Below are positions 12,968-21,234 of a DNA stretch of 47,897 bases, in pieces. Under the pieces are notes generated by a model. The model saw only the letters and a list, made by a program, of their open reading frames with translations, was not told the DNA's origin and searched no databases. Source of the stretch: Desulfobacteraceae bacterium (GTDB lineage: Bacteria > Desulfobacterota > Desulfobacteria > Desulfobacterales > JAABRJ01); NCBI GenBank assembly GCA_022340425.1, contig JAJDNY010000137.1, positions 1 through 47,897 of the forward strand, given 5' to 3'. Within the stretch, counting starts at the first letter, position 1. Each line of letters starts with the position of its first letter. The position numbers and the translations under genes are program-made.

Positions 12968-15354
12968 TAAGTGTTCGCCTCCCAGAAGGACCGCAGCCCC
13001 CATGCCAGCTGCCCCGCACCCGGGACCGCCAGCGGGCGCCACACCGCGGGCAGCAACGTTGCATAGCGGGCGGTGGTGAAGCGCTGATCCATCAGGACCA
13101 CCACCCCGCGGTCGTCCTCGGAGCGGATCACCCGGCCGGCCGCCTGCAGCACACGGTTGATCCCCGGGTAGAGATAGGCGTTTTCAAAGCCCAGCTCGCC
13201 GCGGGACTCAAAATAGGTCCGAATCAGCTCCCGCTCAAGTGAAACCCCCGGCAGCCCCACGCCCACCACCGCCACGCCGCAGAGACGTTCGCCCACCAGG
13301 TCGACGCCTTCGCCGAACACCCCGCCCAACACCGCCAACCCCACCAGGGTGGCGGGGTTGTCGAGATCGAAGCGCTCCAGGAAGGTCTCGCGCTCGGCCT
13401 CGGACATCGCGGGGCGCTGGGAGATGACCTCGACCCCCGGGAGCGACGGATTCAAGACCCCCCGGACGAGCTCCAGATAGTCATACGAGGGAAAAAAAAC
13501 CAGGTAGTTGCCTTTGCGCTGGGTCACCAGGGTTTCAATGCCGTGGGCCACCGCCGGTGCGGTTCGGCTGCGCTGGCGATAGTAGGTGGCCGCGGCGGTC
13601 GCGAAAACCCCCAGATGCTGCGGGGCAAAAGGCGACGGCAGCCGCAGGCGGCGGGCGTCGCGGCGGCAGCCGAAGATCTTTTCAAAATACCCCGCGGGCG
13701 TCAGCGTGGCCGAGAAGAAGACCACCGAGCGGCAGCGCTGAAGGGCTTCCGCCAGCTGCGGGGCGGGGTCCAGGCAGAAGAGGCGAACCTTGACGTCCGT
13801 TCCCAGACGCTCGTAGCAGGTGGCATAGGTGGCGTCGAAGCGCTCCGCCACCCGCAGAAAACCGCTGACAATGAAAAAGGCCTCCAGCATCTCCTGGCGG
13901 AAGGGGGCCGGGGTGTTTTGGGTCAACCAGCTTTGGGCGGCGCCCGCAAAGCGCTGCAGCCGGGGCAGCAAGCCCGCCGGCGGGGACTCTTCGGCACGCG
14001 GGTTGGTCCCTTCCTGACAGCTTCGGCGGGCCTCCAGGAACCAGTTGTTGACCCCGTTTAACGCGCGCAAAACCGCCGGCAGCCGCCCGCTTAAGCTGCG
14101 CCGTAGCCCCATCAGCGGCGCTTTGCGAAGTTCGGCGGAAAACATCTCGCGGGAGCGGTCCACCAGGTTGTGGGCCTCGTCCACCAGGAAGGTGTAAACG
14201 CCGTTTTCCTCACCGAAAAAGCGCCGCAGGTAAACCCGCGGATCAAAGGCGTAGTTGTAATCACAGATGATGCAGTCGGCAAAACGGGACAGATCCAGGG
14301 AAAACTCGAAGGGACAGAGACTTTCGGCCGTGGCGACGGTCTCCAGGAACTCGCGGGTGAACGCGTCCTGGCCGAAGGCGGTTTCGATCGCGCCGTTCAG
14401 GCGATCATAGTAGCCGCTGGCAAATGAACATTCCTCGGGGCTGCAGGCCCGGCCGGGGTTGAAACAGATTTTCTCCTTGGCCGTGATGGTCAGTGATTTG
14501 ACGCAGGCCCCGCCGCGGCGCAGGACCGCAAAGGCCTTTTCGGCCGCGGCGCGGCCCGTGGTGCGCGCCGTGAGGTAGAAAATTTTTTCGGTCGGCCCCC
14601 CGGCCAGGGCCTTGAGTGCCGCAAAGAGGGCCGCCATGGTTTTGCCGATCCCGGTGGGCGCCTCCACCAGCAACTGGTCACCGTTTTGGACGGCGCGGTA
14701 AACCGCCACGGCCATCTCCCGCTGCCCCGCGCGGTAATCCGCATACGGAAAGCCGATCCCCGCCAGGCTGGCGTCACGGCGGGCCTGCCAATCGGCCAGG
14801 GTGCGCGCCCACTGCAGGTAGCGGCCCACCAGATCATCGAAAAAGACCCGCAGTTCGGCTGCGGCCGCCAGCCGGGGAATGCTGCGGACCTCCCCGCTGT
14901 CCAGCTGGCAGTAGGTCAGTTGAACCACCACGGTGCTCAACCCGTGGGCCAGGGCGTAGAGAAACGCGTATACCTTGACCTGCCCCCAGTGCAGGGGGTT
15001 TTCGCGCCCCAACACGGCGTCCATATCCCCGGTGGTGGTCTTGATCTCCTCCACCACGCTCCGGCCGCCCTCCTGGTAAACCCCATCGATTCGGCCGGTG
15101 ACCTGAAGGCGAAACCCGCTGGCATCGACCCGGTGGCTGACCGCCACCTCCGGGGCATAACCGGTGGGTCGCGAACGCTGAATGCGCTGATGGGCGCGGA
15201 TGGCCTCCAGCGGTCGGGCGCTACCCAGGAATCCGGCTTCCAGGTCACCCGTGCGCAACCCGTGCGCCACCAGAGCCCGCACGCCGATGGTGATCTGCCG
15301 CGGCGCCCCTGCCGGCGCCGCGATCTCTTCGCGGGCAGCCGTCACGGCGGTCAT
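12967..15354 (-). CDS. XPD/DinG-type Fe-S superfamily 2 helicase with N-terminal PD-(D/E)XK nuclease domain
   Basis: 795 residues. The N-terminal part has a nuclease-like core with RIDGVYQEGGRSVVEEIKTTT-type D...ExK residues. Next come Walker A EAPTGIGKTMAALFAAL and the DEAH box FLVDEAHNLVDRS. Between them a run of cysteines (KEKICFNPGRACSPEEC, SLCPFEF) suits the XPD-family 4Fe-4S cluster. The C-terminal helicase motifs include VVFFSATLTPAGYFE, GLAVLGGVFGEGVDLVGE and QAAGRVIRSEDDRG. It probably unwinds damaged or branched DNA. ATG at 15354 overlaps the upstream gene (ATGA) and its stop overlaps the NUDIX start. Confidence 0.92.
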   Translation of the reverse strand: MTAVTAAREEIAAPAGAPRQITIGVRALVAHGLRTGDLEAGFLGSARPLEAIRAHQRIQRSRPTGYAPEVAVSHRVDASGFRLQVTGRIDGVYQEGGRSVVEEIKTTTGDMDAVLGRENPLHWGQVKVYAFLYALAHGLSTVVVQLTYCQLDSGEVRSIPRLAAAAELRVFFDDLVGRYLQWARTLADWQARRDASLAGIGFPYADYRAGQREMAVAVYRAVQNGDQLLVEAPTGIGKTMAALFAALKALAGGPTEKIFYLTARTTGRAAAEKAFAVLRRGGACVKSLTITAKEKICFNPGRACSPEECSFASGYYDRLNGAIETAFGQDAFTREFLETVATAESLCPFEFSLDLSRFADCIICDYNYAFDPRVYLRRFFGEENGVYTFLVDEAHNLVDRSREMFSAELRKAPLMGLRRSLSGRLPAVLRALNGVNNWFLEARRSCQEGTNPRAEESPPAGLLPRLQRFAGAAQSWLTQNTPAPFRQEMLEAFFIVSGFLRVAERFDATYATCYERLGTDVKVRLFCLDPAPQLAEALQRCRSVVFFSATLTPAGYFEKIFGCRRDARRLRLPSPFAPQHLGVFATAAATYYRQRSRTAPAVAHGIETLVTQRKGNYLVFFPSYDYLELVRGVLNPSLPGVEVISQRPAMSEAERETFLERFDLDNPATLVGLAVLGGVFGEGVDLVGERLCGVAVVGVGLPGVSLERELIRTYFESRGELGFENAYLYPGINRVLQAAGRVIRSEDDRGVVVLMDQRFTTARYATLLPAVWRPLAVPGAGQLAWGLRSFWEANT

Positions 15355-15671
15355 CGCTGCGGCCGGCGGCATGCCCGCCGCAGGAGGCGGGCCACCGCCC
15401 ACAGCCCCAGCGCCCACACCAGGCTGTTGACCAGGATCGGGACGGCTATCCAGCCGCCCGGAAACCAGGCCCGGGGGAAAAGCGACAGACTGATCACCGG
15501 GAAATAGAGGACCTTGGCCACGGCCACCAGCAGCCGGGTGACAAGGGGCAGGTGGGGTTCGAAAACGTGGTCGGCGGTCTGGTGCAGGATCAAGGCGCCC
15601 ACCGCCCGGGTGGCGGCCCAATGCACCAGGGCGATGGCTCCGAGAATGAGCATCTGCTTTGGGCGTGTCAC
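15351..15671 (-). CDS. Small membrane protein, unknown function
   Basis: About 106 residues from the GTG at 15671 (VTRPKQMLILG); an ATG six codons later is an alternative. Three or four hydrophobic helices are evident (MLILGAIALVHWAATRAVG, LLVAVAKVLYFPVISLSL, AVPILVNSLVWALGLWAV), with a basic C terminus RRACRRPQR. No family is recognised with confidence. Its stop overlaps the helicase start (ATGA), so it is the first gene of this minus-strand operon. Confidence 0.7.
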   Translation of the reverse strand: MTRPKQMLILGAIALVHWAATRAVGALILHQTADHVFEPHLPLVTRLLVAVAKVLYFPVISLSLFPRAWFPGGWIAVPILVNSLVWALGLWAVARLLRRACRRPQR

Positions 15672-15791
15672 ACTTTGCCTTTCACTCCATCCGGCCGCGG
15701 GGGGAAATTGCCGCGGGGTGCCTGTGACGCCGCCCGTCACCGCCCCCCCTCCCACACAGCCCGAAGCCGGGGCGGGCCTGTCCTGGGGAGG

Positions 15792-15840
15792 CCGGTTGCG
15801 CTATAAACCCCGTGCATGCCGTCCGGGGTTTTATAACCGG
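15792..15840. terminator. Inverted repeat between divergent transcripts, terminator-like
   Basis: CCGGTT-gcgc-TATAAACCCCG pairs with CGGGGTTTTATA-AACCGG across a loop of about 11 bases; the stem is long and includes a T4 run. It lies between the start of the minus operon (15671) and the plus CoA-transferase (16146), so what it would terminate is unclear. The remaining 15841-16145 is the leader/promoter region of the CoA-transferase gene; TTGGCA...TATGAT at 15945-15971 is a weak promoter candidate with a 15-bp spacer. Confidence 0.45.
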
Positions 15841-16145
15841 TTTAGGCCGCGCAGGCAAGCAGCCGGATCCCCCCGGGACTTTCCCGGGCAGGACCCTTCG
15901 AGTCGAGCCGCGGTCGGCCACCGTTGCTGAACCAAAAGTGGCTTTTGGCAGCGCACAATTTCTGATATGATCGCCCCAACGGTTTTGTGGCATTTTTCCG
16001 TCTGCCGCGCCCTTTGAGGTTTCGGTCCACAACCGGCTCCCCGCCTGGCTGCCGCGAAGGCCTGCGGCCAGAAAGCGCCGGAAACGGGCCAAAGCCTGGC
16101 CGGTCCAACGAAGCCCCCTGCCCCCTCTGAAAGGAGTGCCGCACC

Positions 16146-17642
16146 ATGCGCAGCTATGGCCCGTTTGCGCTGCTGAGCGCCGCAGAAGCCATCACCCACG
16201 TCAAAGACGGCGACACGGTCGCCTTCAGCGGGTTTAGCCCCGCCGGGGCGGCCAAGGCCGTACCCACCGCCCTGGCCGCACTGGGCCGCGAGGAGCATCG
16301 CCGGGGACGCAGTTTCCGGGTCAGGGTGCTGACCGGCGCCTCCAGCGGCCACTGCATCGATGAACTCCTGGCCGAAGCCGAGGTCATCGCCTGGCGCACC
16401 CCCTATCAGTCCGGCGAGGCCCTGCGGCGCCAGATCAATCGTCAGGAAGTGGAATATGTGGACATGCACCTCTCCCACCTGCCCCAGACCGTGGCCCAGG
16501 GGTTTTTCGGGCGGATCGACGTGGCCGTCATCGAGGCCACCGAAATCGCGCCGGACGGACGGGTCTACCTGACCACCTCCATCGGGGCCTCCCCCACCTA
16601 CCTGCAACACGCCGAAAAGGTCATCATCGAAATCAACCGCCACCAGTCGCCGCGCCTGCGCGAGATGAGCGATGTCTTCATCATGCCGCCGCCGCCGCAT
16701 CGCTACCCCATCCCGATCTTTGACCCTCTCACCCGCATCGGCTGCCCCTACGCCACGGTGGAGCCCCGAAAGGTGGTGGGCATCGTCGAAAGCCACGAAC
16801 CGGACAAAATCGGCGCTTTCGCCCCGCCTGACGCGGTCAGCAATCAAATCGCCGGCCACGTGGTGGCTTTTTTGCTGGCGGAGAGGCGCGCCGGCCGGAT
16901 TCCCCCCGAACTGCTGCCGCTGCAGGCCGGTGTCGGCAACGTCGCCAACGCGGTTTTGGCGGCACTGGGCGAACACCCCGACATTCCGCCCTTCAAGATG
17001 TACTCCGAGGTCCTTCAGGATGCCATGGTGGACCTGCTGGCCGACGGCAAGTTGATCGGCGCCAGTGCCACCGGGTTGACCATCTCCAGCGGCAAGCTGA
17101 AACAACTTGTGGACGACATCGACTTCTTCGCCCCGCGTATCGTGCTGCGCCCCCAGGAAATCTCCAACCACCCCGGCATCATCCGGCGACTCGGGGTGGT
17201 GGCGATGAACACCGCCCTGGAGGCCGACATCTACGGCAACGTCAATTCCTCCCACGTTTACGGCATGGACGTGATCAACGGCATCGGCGGCAGCGGCGAG
17301 TTCGCCCGCAACAGCTACATCTCCATTTTCATGACCCCCTCGGTGGCCAAGGGCGGCAAAATCTCGGCCATCGTCCCCATGTGCCCGCACGTTGACAGCA
17401 ACGAGCACTCCGTGCAGATCCTGGTCACCGAACAGGGGCTGGCGGACCTGCGCGGTCTGGGGCCGATGCAGCGCGCCCGAGCCATCATCGACCGCTGCGC
17501 CCACCCCGCATACCGGGACTATCTCAACCGCTACATCCGCGAGGCCCGCACCGGGCACATCCGGCACGACCTGCAGCGCTGTTTCGAACTGCACCGCAAC
17601 CTGCTGGCCACCGGTGCGATGCTGCCCAGCGGAAACGACTGA
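16146..17642 (+). CDS. Acetyl-CoA hydrolase/transferase family CoA-transferase
   Basis: 498 residues, the usual length for the Cat1/AarC-type (succinyl-CoA:acetate or acyl-CoA:acetate) CoA-transferases. Family marks: GDTVAFSGFSPAGAAKAVP at the N terminus, GVGNVANAVLAAL, the catalytic Glu in MYSEVLQDAMVDL, GIGGSGEFARNSY and TEQGLADLRGLGP. It transfers CoA between carboxylic acids, for example during acetate or acyl-CoA turnover in a complete-oxidising anaerobe; the exact acyl pair is not predictable. AAGGAG precedes the ATG. It appears to be monocistronic, with an OM phospholipase gene 56 bp downstream. Confidence 0.92.
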   Translation: MRSYGPFALLSAAEAITHVKDGDTVAFSGFSPAGAAKAVPTALAALGREEHRRGRSFRVRVLTGASSGHCIDELLAEAEVIAWRTPYQSGEALRRQINRQEVEYVDMHLSHLPQTVAQGFFGRIDVAVIEATEIAPDGRVYLTTSIGASPTYLQHAEKVIIEINRHQSPRLREMSDVFIMPPPPHRYPIPIFDPLTRIGCPYATVEPRKVVGIVESHEPDKIGAFAPPDAVSNQIAGHVVAFLLAERRAGRIPPELLPLQAGVGNVANAVLAALGEHPDIPPFKMYSEVLQDAMVDLLADGKLIGASATGLTISSGKLKQLVDDIDFFAPRIVLRPQEISNHPGIIRRLGVVAMNTALEADIYGNVNSSHVYGMDVINGIGGSGEFARNSYISIFMTPSVAKGGKISAIVPMCPHVDSNEHSVQILVTEQGLADLRGLGPMQRARAIIDRCAHPAYRDYLNRYIREARTGHIRHDLQRCFELHRNLLATGAMLPSGND

Positions 17643-17698
17643 GCCGCGCGCAGGAAGCCGTTTCCGCAATCGATTTCACCCCGGTCCTGGAGGAAAAC

Positions 17699-18892
17699 AT
17701 GCGCGCATGGCAGGTTACCGTCGTTTCCATCTGGCTGCTGGTGGGGGGCCTGCTCGAGGCGGCGCAGCTCGAAACCATCCTGAAACCCCCGGAGGCACCC
17801 GCCCAGGCCGGCGGGGCGGCGGTCATCACCCTTTTTTTCGCCAACTCCGGCGCGCAACCGGCACACGTCGACCTCGGAGCCCTCGGCAGCGGTCGGCTCT
17901 CACGTGAGGAAGCGCAGCAGGCGGTCGCCATCAGGTATCTGGAGCCCCCGGAAACCCCGCTGGTGATCCCCCCGGCAGGGTTTCGCAAGATCGCCGCCGA
18001 GGTGGCGCTGCCGGACGGCTGGAGCGGCATGGTCAGTCTGACCATCGACGGCCTCGGGGGTCCGCCGGTGGTCTTCCCCGTCCAGGAGGCCGCGCAATCC
18101 CCGACAGCCGAACCCCAAGGCTCTCCCGCGCCGCCGCCTTGTCCACCACCGAACACGGACCTGGGCTATTTCTGGGACAACTTCTCGGGCCACGAGCCGA
18201 TCTACTTTCTCTACGGCCCGAACCCCGCGGACGTCAAGTTCCAGATTGGCTTCAAATACCACATCCTGAATTCCGACGGCCCCATCGTCAACCGCTGGCC
18301 CCTGCTGGACGGACTGCACTTGGGCTACACCCAGACCTCCTTCTGGGACCTGGAGACCGCATCCCAGCCGTTTGACGACACCAGCTACCGCCCCGAAATC
18401 TTCCTGCTGCATGCCGACCTGCGCCAGCGCTGGCTGCCCCAAGCCAGCCGCCTGGACTTCCAGGCCGGCCTGCAGCACCAATCCAACGGCCAGGGCGGCG
18501 ATGCCAACCGCAGCCTCAACATCGCCTATGCCCAACCCACCTGGACTTTCGGCGACCCCCGGAACCAAGCGTTCACCGTCGCCCCGCGGGTTTTCGCCTA
18601 CCTCTCCCGGGCCAGCGAAAACAATGACATCGAAAACTACCGCGGCTATTCCGAACTGCTGCTCAAACTCGGCCGCTGGGACGGCGTGGAATGGGCCACC
18701 ACCCTGTGCAAGGGCACCCGGGCCGGCAAGGGTAGCTGGCAGATGGATGTTTCAACCCCCATCGGGGAGCTGCTCTTCGACAATCTGGATCTCTTCTTTC
18801 ATGCCCAGTTTTTCACCGGTTACAGCGAAAGCCTGCTGCGCTACGACGAGAGCGATACCCGTCTGCGGCTGGGCTTTTCGTTTTACCGCTGA
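17699..18892 (+). CDS. pldA: Outer membrane phospholipase A (PldA/OMPLA) with N-terminal extension
   Basis: 397 residues against about 290 for E. coli PldA. Residues 1-22 form a signal peptide; about 25-130 look like an extra beta-rich domain (VITLFFANSG..., MVSLTIDGLGG), then a Pro-rich linker (GSPAPPPCPPP), then the 12-strand barrel from about 155. The catalytic triad is visible: H260 and S262 in LQHQSNG and N274 fourteen residues after His, the same spacing as E. coli H142/S144/N156. It ends in an aromatic LGFSFYR, the usual barrel C terminus. It hydrolyses phospholipids in the outer leaflet. GGAGG precedes the ATG. Confidence 0.9.
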   Translation: MRAWQVTVVSIWLLVGGLLEAAQLETILKPPEAPAQAGGAAVITLFFANSGAQPAHVDLGALGSGRLSREEAQQAVAIRYLEPPETPLVIPPAGFRKIAAEVALPDGWSGMVSLTIDGLGGPPVVFPVQEAAQSPTAEPQGSPAPPPCPPPNTDLGYFWDNFSGHEPIYFLYGPNPADVKFQIGFKYHILNSDGPIVNRWPLLDGLHLGYTQTSFWDLETASQPFDDTSYRPEIFLLHADLRQRWLPQASRLDFQAGLQHQSNGQGGDANRSLNIAYAQPTWTFGDPRNQAFTVAPRVFAYLSRASENNDIENYRGYSELLLKLGRWDGVEWATTLCKGTRAGKGSWQMDVSTPIGELLFDNLDLFFHAQFFTGYSESLLRYDESDTRLRLGFSFYR

Positions 18893-19016
18893 GGCGCTGT
18901 GGGGATTGCAGCAGAAGCGGAGGTTTTGCCGCTGCTGGGAGAGAATGCGGAAGGCAGCGGGGGGGCAGCGGTTTTCACCGGCAGGGGAGCCGGGGCGTGC
19001 GGGCTGGAGATGGACC

Positions 19017-19595
19017 TCAGGATTCTTCGAGCTTGCGCTTGATTTTGAGGGCGCAAGCGGGGCAGAAGGTGGAGGTCACCCGAAAGCGCGTCTTGTGGCC
19101 GAGGTAGTCTTCCATCCTCACCCATTCACCGCAGCCGGGTGTCGTGCAGCTGTCGTCGCGCACTTTTTTGCAAACGCTGCAGACCGGCAAAATTTTGCCG
19201 GCGGCGGCCTTCTGGCGCCGCGACGCCCGTTTTTCCAGGCAGCGGGCCACCCGGCGCTTCATTTCGGCGGGCTCACAGGGCTTGAGGATATAGTCGTCGG
19301 CGTCCATCTGAAGCGCCTCGATGATGAACTCCAGATCTTCGTAGCCGGTGTGGAGCATCACCATGGTCTCGGGGCAGCGCGCCTTGGCCTCCTGCAAAAC
19401 CCCGATGCCGTTCACCTCCCCCATGAAGAGGTTGGTGATCACCAGATCGAAAGCGGTTTTGCGCAGCAGGGTGATGGCATTTTCGCCGCTGCTGCGGGTT
19501 TGGACGGTGTGGCCTTCCCGCGTCAGGAGAACCCGCAGGCTGTCACGAATCCGTTTCTCGTCGTCCACAACAAGGATGTTTCCGGTCTCGGTCAC
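19017..19595 (-). CDS. Single-receiver response regulator with C-terminal cysteine motif
   Basis: About 192 residues from the GTG at 19595 (VTETGNILVVDDEKR); a further upstream GTG is possible. The receiver domain has the acidic pair VVDDEKRIRDSL and the K in YILKPCEPAE; the phospho-Asp position in the third strand reads DLVITNLFMGE, where the usual Asp is Asn, so phosphorylation may be altered. The C-terminal 60 residues have CSVCKKVRDD, TTPGCGEW and FCPACALK, a Cys-rich tail like those found on many Desulfobacterota regulators, probably zinc-binding. No DNA-binding domain is seen. Confidence 0.85.
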   Translation of the reverse strand: MTETGNILVVDDEKRIRDSLRVLLTREGHTVQTRSSGENAITLLRKTAFDLVITNLFMGEVNGIGVLQEAKARCPETMVMLHTGYEDLEFIIEALQMDADDYILKPCEPAEMKRRVARCLEKRASRRQKAAAGKILPVCSVCKKVRDDSCTTPGCGEWVRMEDYLGHKTRFRVTSTFCPACALKIKRKLEES

Positions 19596-19712
19596 ACCGA
19601 CCTCATCACTTTTGGGGGGGTGAAACCCGCCGCCGGCGGACCGCACCGGGCGATGGCGCCTGTTGCACGCAAATCGTTCAGGAAAATAGGGAAAAGCAGG
19701 GGACTACTCCCC

Positions 19713-19740
19713 TCTATACCTAAAAAATCGGCCTTGTCAA
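19713..19740 (-). promoter_or_regulatory. Sigma-70-type promoter for the response regulator
   Basis: On the minus strand, TTGACA (19740-19735), 16 bp, TATAGA (19718-19713). The -35 box is perfect. The leader to the GTG at 19595 is about 110 nt. Confidence 0.6.
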
Positions 19741-19756
19741 ACATGAACCCGTTGAA

Positions 19757-19799
19757 GGCCGCCCAAATCCGGGGCTTTCGACCCCAGGGGGCCGTTTTT
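19757..19799 (+). terminator. Intrinsic-terminator-like hairpin upstream of the patatin gene
   Basis: GGCC (19757-19760) and CCC (19762-19764) pair with GGG (19787-19789) and GGCC (19790-19793), enclosing an inner GGGG/CCCC hairpin (19771-19774, 19782-19785); TTTTT follows at 19795-19799. The nearest plus-strand gene before it ends at 18892, so it either stops read-through or acts as a leader attenuator 63 bp before the patatin start. Confidence 0.5.
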
Positions 19800-19861
19800 G
19801 CAGCGTAAGCGGATTCAGGCCCACCATGATCTTAGGCCGCTTGTTAAAGGAGTCGCAACGG

Positions 19862-20938
19862 ATGCCATCCAATCTCCGCATCCAGGCTGGAGCGCGCGCG
19901 CTGGCCGTCCTGCGGGACGGGGGGCTGAAGCCGGAGACCGTCCAGGTGATCGCCGGTGCCGCCGGCGGCCCCAAGTGGCTGATTCTCAGCCACATCGACC
20001 GCTTTCTTTTCGGCGGCTGGAGCACCGGCCGCAGGATGCCGCTCTACCTGGTCGGATCCTCATCGGGGGCCTGGCGTTTCGCAGCCGCGGCCCAGGCCAA
20101 CCCCGTGGCCGCCATCGACCGGCTGGAACGGGCCTATATCGCCCAGCGCTACGATCCCCGCCCCGCCCCGGCCGCCGTGAGCCGCACGGCCAGGCAAATC
20201 CTGGAGAGCTTCATCACCCCCCGGAAGACCGCTCAGATACTGGACCACCCCTTTCTGCGGCTTAATTTTCTGGCCGTCCGCAGCCGCGGATCGCACCGTT
20301 GCCGACGGCCGGCTCGGATGTGGCTGCGGATGGCGGCGGCGACGACGCTTAACGCCTTCAAGCGGCGGTGGCTGGGTCTTCTTTTTGAACGGGTCCTGTT
20401 TCACGACCCCCGCGGCCTGCCGCCGTTCTATCCCATGCCCGGCTTTCCCCTGCGGACCGTTGCGCTTGAAAGACGCAACCTTGTCCCGGCATTGCGGGCC
20501 TCGGGCGCCATCCCCCTGGTTATGGCCGGCGTCGACGCCATTGCCGGCGCGCCCCCCGGTTGCTATTGGGACGGCGGGCTGATCGACTATCATCTGGACT
20601 TGCCTTACGATCACCTGGGCGACGGCCTGGTGCTCTTTCCCCACTACACCGACCGCCTGGTTCCCGGCTGGCTGGACAAACGCTTTACCCGCCGCCGGCC
20701 GGAGGCCGCCCACACCCGCAACGTCCTGTTGGTCAGCCCTTCGGCGACCTTTCTGCGCCGCCTGCCCCTGGGCAAAATCCCCGATCGGACCGACTTCGTC
20801 CGCTTCCGCGGCCACGATCGGGAGCGCATGGCCTACTGGCGCCGGACGGCTGACGCCGGCGCGGCCCTGGCCGAGGATCTGGCCGATCTTCTGACCGGCG
20901 GCCGGCTGCGATCCACAGCCACCCCATTGTCGGCCTGA
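19862..20938 (+). CDS. Patatin-like phospholipase family protein
   Basis: 358 residues. The patatin-type oxyanion Gly-rich segment is IAGAAGGPKWLIL, the nucleophile elbow is GSSSG (VGSSSGAWRFAAAA), and the catalytic Asp is in WDGGLIDYH (DGG/A motif), so the Ser-Asp dyad appears complete. It probably hydrolyses lipid acyl esters. Start at MPSNLRIQA after AAAGGAG; the upstream in-frame ATG lacks a good ribosome site. There is no signal peptide, so it is expected in the cytoplasm. It stands alone, with a terminator-like hairpin before it and a separate promoter for the next operon after it. Confidence 0.88.
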   Translation: MPSNLRIQAGARALAVLRDGGLKPETVQVIAGAAGGPKWLILSHIDRFLFGGWSTGRRMPLYLVGSSSGAWRFAAAAQANPVAAIDRLERAYIAQRYDPRPAPAAVSRTARQILESFITPRKTAQILDHPFLRLNFLAVRSRGSHRCRRPARMWLRMAAATTLNAFKRRWLGLLFERVLFHDPRGLPPFYPMPGFPLRTVALERRNLVPALRASGAIPLVMAGVDAIAGAPPGCYWDGGLIDYHLDLPYDHLGDGLVLFPHYTDRLVPGWLDKRFTRRRPEAAHTRNVLLVSPSATFLRRLPLGKIPDRTDFVRFRGHDRERMAYWRRTADAGAALAEDLADLLTGGRLRSTATPLSA

Positions 20939-20967
20939 GGTGCGCCCTGCCAGGGGGGAATTGGCGC

Positions 20968-20996
20968 TTGACAAACCCCGGGCGCTTGGGTAAGGG
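20968..20996 (+). promoter_or_regulatory. Candidate promoter of the ior operon leader
   Basis: A perfect TTGACA (20968-20973) is followed after 17 bp by TAAGGG, a poor -10 box. The start would be near 21003, giving a leader of about 250 nt that holds the Trp-rich peptide and the attenuator. The -10 assignment is uncertain. Confidence 0.4.
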
Positions 20997-21061
20997 AGAT
21001 AGCAGTTTAAAGGCAATCGGTGGGTCGAACAGCATCTGGGCGCCCGAACGCCGGGGACAAA

Positions 21062-21133
21062 ATGAAATACTTGCTCTGGTTCTGGTGGTGGCAGCCAACA
21101 GGAAGCGCGCCCGCCGGAATGAAACCCGAATAA
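21062..21133 (+). CDS. Trp/Phe-rich leader peptide of the ior operon
   Basis: A 23-codon reading frame, MKYLLWFWWWQPTGSAPAGM then KPE and TAA. Four Trp codons and one Phe codon fall within five positions (W6-F7-W8-W9-W10), with Tyr at position 3. GGGGA lies 5 nt before the ATG. Such a Trp run is extremely unlikely by chance and is the hallmark of ribosome-mediated transcription attenuation (as in trpL and pheL). It is followed by alternative hairpins and an intrinsic terminator just before iorA. The peptide itself probably has no function other than sensing charged tRNA-Trp (and perhaps tRNA-Phe). Confidence 0.85.
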   Translation: MKYLLWFWWWQPTGSAPAGMKPE

Positions 21134-21214
21134 ACGATTCGTCCTGGGCAGCTTCAGCGGTCGCCGCGAAGAAGGCCCACGACATATGGTGAACACGCTA
21201 AGCCGGGGCCTCTC
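21088..21214 (+). promoter_or_regulatory. Attenuator: mutually exclusive leader RNA pairings
   Basis: Hand folding gives a classical four-segment layout. Segment 1, GTGGCAGCC (21088-21096, covering the last Trp codons), can pair with segment 2, GGCCCAC (21174-21180). Segment 2 (GAAGGCCC, 21171-21178) can instead pair with segment 3, GGGCCTCTC (21206-21214). Segment 3 overlaps the 5' arm of the terminator. A strong helper hairpin CTTC-A-GCGG/CCGC-GAAG lies at 21152-21171. A ribosome stalled at the Trp codons masks segment 1, frees segment 2 to capture segment 3 and so prevents termination. Confidence 0.65.
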
Positions 21215-21234
21215 ACGAGCGCCCCGGCTTTTTT
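21201..21234 (+). terminator. Attenuator terminator before iorA
   Basis: AGCCGGGGC (21201-21209) pairs with GCCCCGGCT (21221-21229) across an 11-base loop, followed by six T at 21229-21234. It ends 20 bp before the iorA start codon, so it must be read through for the operon to be expressed. Confidence 0.88.

Noticed and set aside
15945-15971. Sigma-54 promoter before the CoA-transferase (TTGGCAGCGC...)
   Set aside because: No GC at the required 12-bp distance from GG; only a weak sigma-70-like match remains.
21052-21140. T-box riboswitch in the ior leader
   Set aside because: No AGGGTGGNACCGCG T-box motif or specifier-loop structure is present; the Trp-rich reading frame explains the region better.
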